A DNA stretch of 64,000 bases from Polyangiaceae bacterium. GTDB lineage: Bacteria > Myxococcota_A > Polyangia > Polyangiales > Polyangiaceae. The stretch covers positions 248,001 to 312,000 of the forward strand of contig JACKEA010000008.1 in the NCBI GenBank assembly GCA_020633235.1, in the 5' to 3' direction. Shown here piece after piece: positions 63,707 through 64,000 of the stretch (positions are counted from its first letter, which is position 1; the number at the start of each line of letters is the position of its first letter). The translations under genes and the position numbers were made by a program. The notes beneath the pieces are model-generated. The model was given only the letters and a program-made list of their open reading frames with translations. It made no database searches and was not told where the DNA came from.

Positions 63707-64000
63707 AGCTTTCGTTGGGCGGCGGCGGCGGCGGTGGCCGTGGCGTGCGGTGCGGCGGCGGTGGTCGTGGGCTGCGGCGGGGCGCGGAGCTCAGGGGCGG
63801 GCAGCGCGGCGCCGACGGACATGGCGTCGACGAGCGCGACGGCGCCGGCGGAGGTGAACGTCGCGCCGGCCGTCCCGGAAGAGGACCGGCCCAATGCGGA
63901 TGCCGGGCCCGTCGTCGAGGAACCGGTCGTGCAGGAGGTGGCGAGCATCGAGCCGCTGGGGACGGTGGCGTGTCGCGTGGGCTTGAACGGCAAGGGGCTC
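63695..64000 (+). CDS. putative lipoprotein, 3' end cut by window
   Basis: 102 codons seen, open to the last base. ATG ATG CGC GGT at 63695 follows GGTGGAG. The signal ends AVVVGC, a lipobox; then an Ala/Ser/Pro-rich spacer and the start of a domain (EVASIEPLGTVACRVGLNGKG). Unterminated here, so the real length is unknown. The upstream repeats copy this start region. Confidence 0.7.
   Translation, partial: MMRGSFRWAAAAAVAVACGAAAVVVGCGGARSSGAGSAAPTDMASTSATAPAEVNVAPAVPEEDRPNADAGPVVEEPVVQEVASIEPLGTVACRVGLNGKGL

Overview
The window is GC-rich, almost fully coding DNA whose gene content points to a myxobacterium, most likely of the Polyangiales (inference). The signs are many lipoproteins with Ser/Gly/Thr or Ala/Gly spacers, a Cys-rich repeat protein of the myxobacterial type, a MYXO-CTERM-like tail, a Ser/Thr kinase next to a membrane-anchored partner, an FHA-linked sigma-54 activator, and a large chemosensory operon. 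No rRNA, tRNA or CRISPR was found.

Layout. 1-4.2 kb: the 3' part of gpmI, an OmpA-family protein, the remains of a VapBC-like toxin-antitoxin pair and an HNH protein. 4.2-14.6 kb: cell-envelope genes, including a GH5-like hydrolase, a FadL-type porin, an SPFH protein, a TSUP permease, an esterase and a sulfatase-modifying-factor-like lipoprotein. 14.6-18.3 kb: signalling (FHA/AAA+ activator, Ser/Thr kinase and partner). 18.3-31.5 kb: metabolic and accessory genes (M2 metallopeptidase, a homocysteine-methyltransferase-like protein lacking its usual Cys pair, TerB-like protein, gshA behind a coupled 24-codon leader ORF, TPR proteins, a kynureninase-like enzyme, an acyl-CoA dehydrogenase).

31.5-42.6 kb is a chemosensory locus. 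A leftward PAS protein and a soluble receptor lie divergent from a tightly coupled run of nine genes: cheA, cheW, a soluble PAS receptor, cheY, cheB, cheR, cheX, a receiver-CheC/X-like fusion and a receiver-HDOD fusion. None of the three sensory or receptor proteins has a membrane span, so the array is probably cytoplasmic. 42.7-47.6 kb holds two paralogous zinc-ribbon membrane proteins, a methyltransferase and a protein that may be ZipA-like.

47.6-58.2 kb: a Kazal-domain lipoprotein, an aminotransferase, a single-chain acetate kinase-PduL fusion (which could interconvert acetyl-CoA and acetate with ATP formation), a Coq4-like protein, a B12-binding radical SAM enzyme, a large Cys-rich lipoprotein and two uncharacterised genes. 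58.5-60.7 kb is groES-groEL with a promoter, a perfect CIRCE operator and a terminator.

60.7-63.7 kb is a repeat-rich island: a pair of inverted G-rich repeats encloses a deleted and an intact four-helix-bundle gene, a 19-bp array, an IS3 element and a heptamer array. After it a 27/52-bp array runs into the start codon of a lipoprotein gene cut by the window end. Convergent genes often meet at their stop codons with no room for a terminator.
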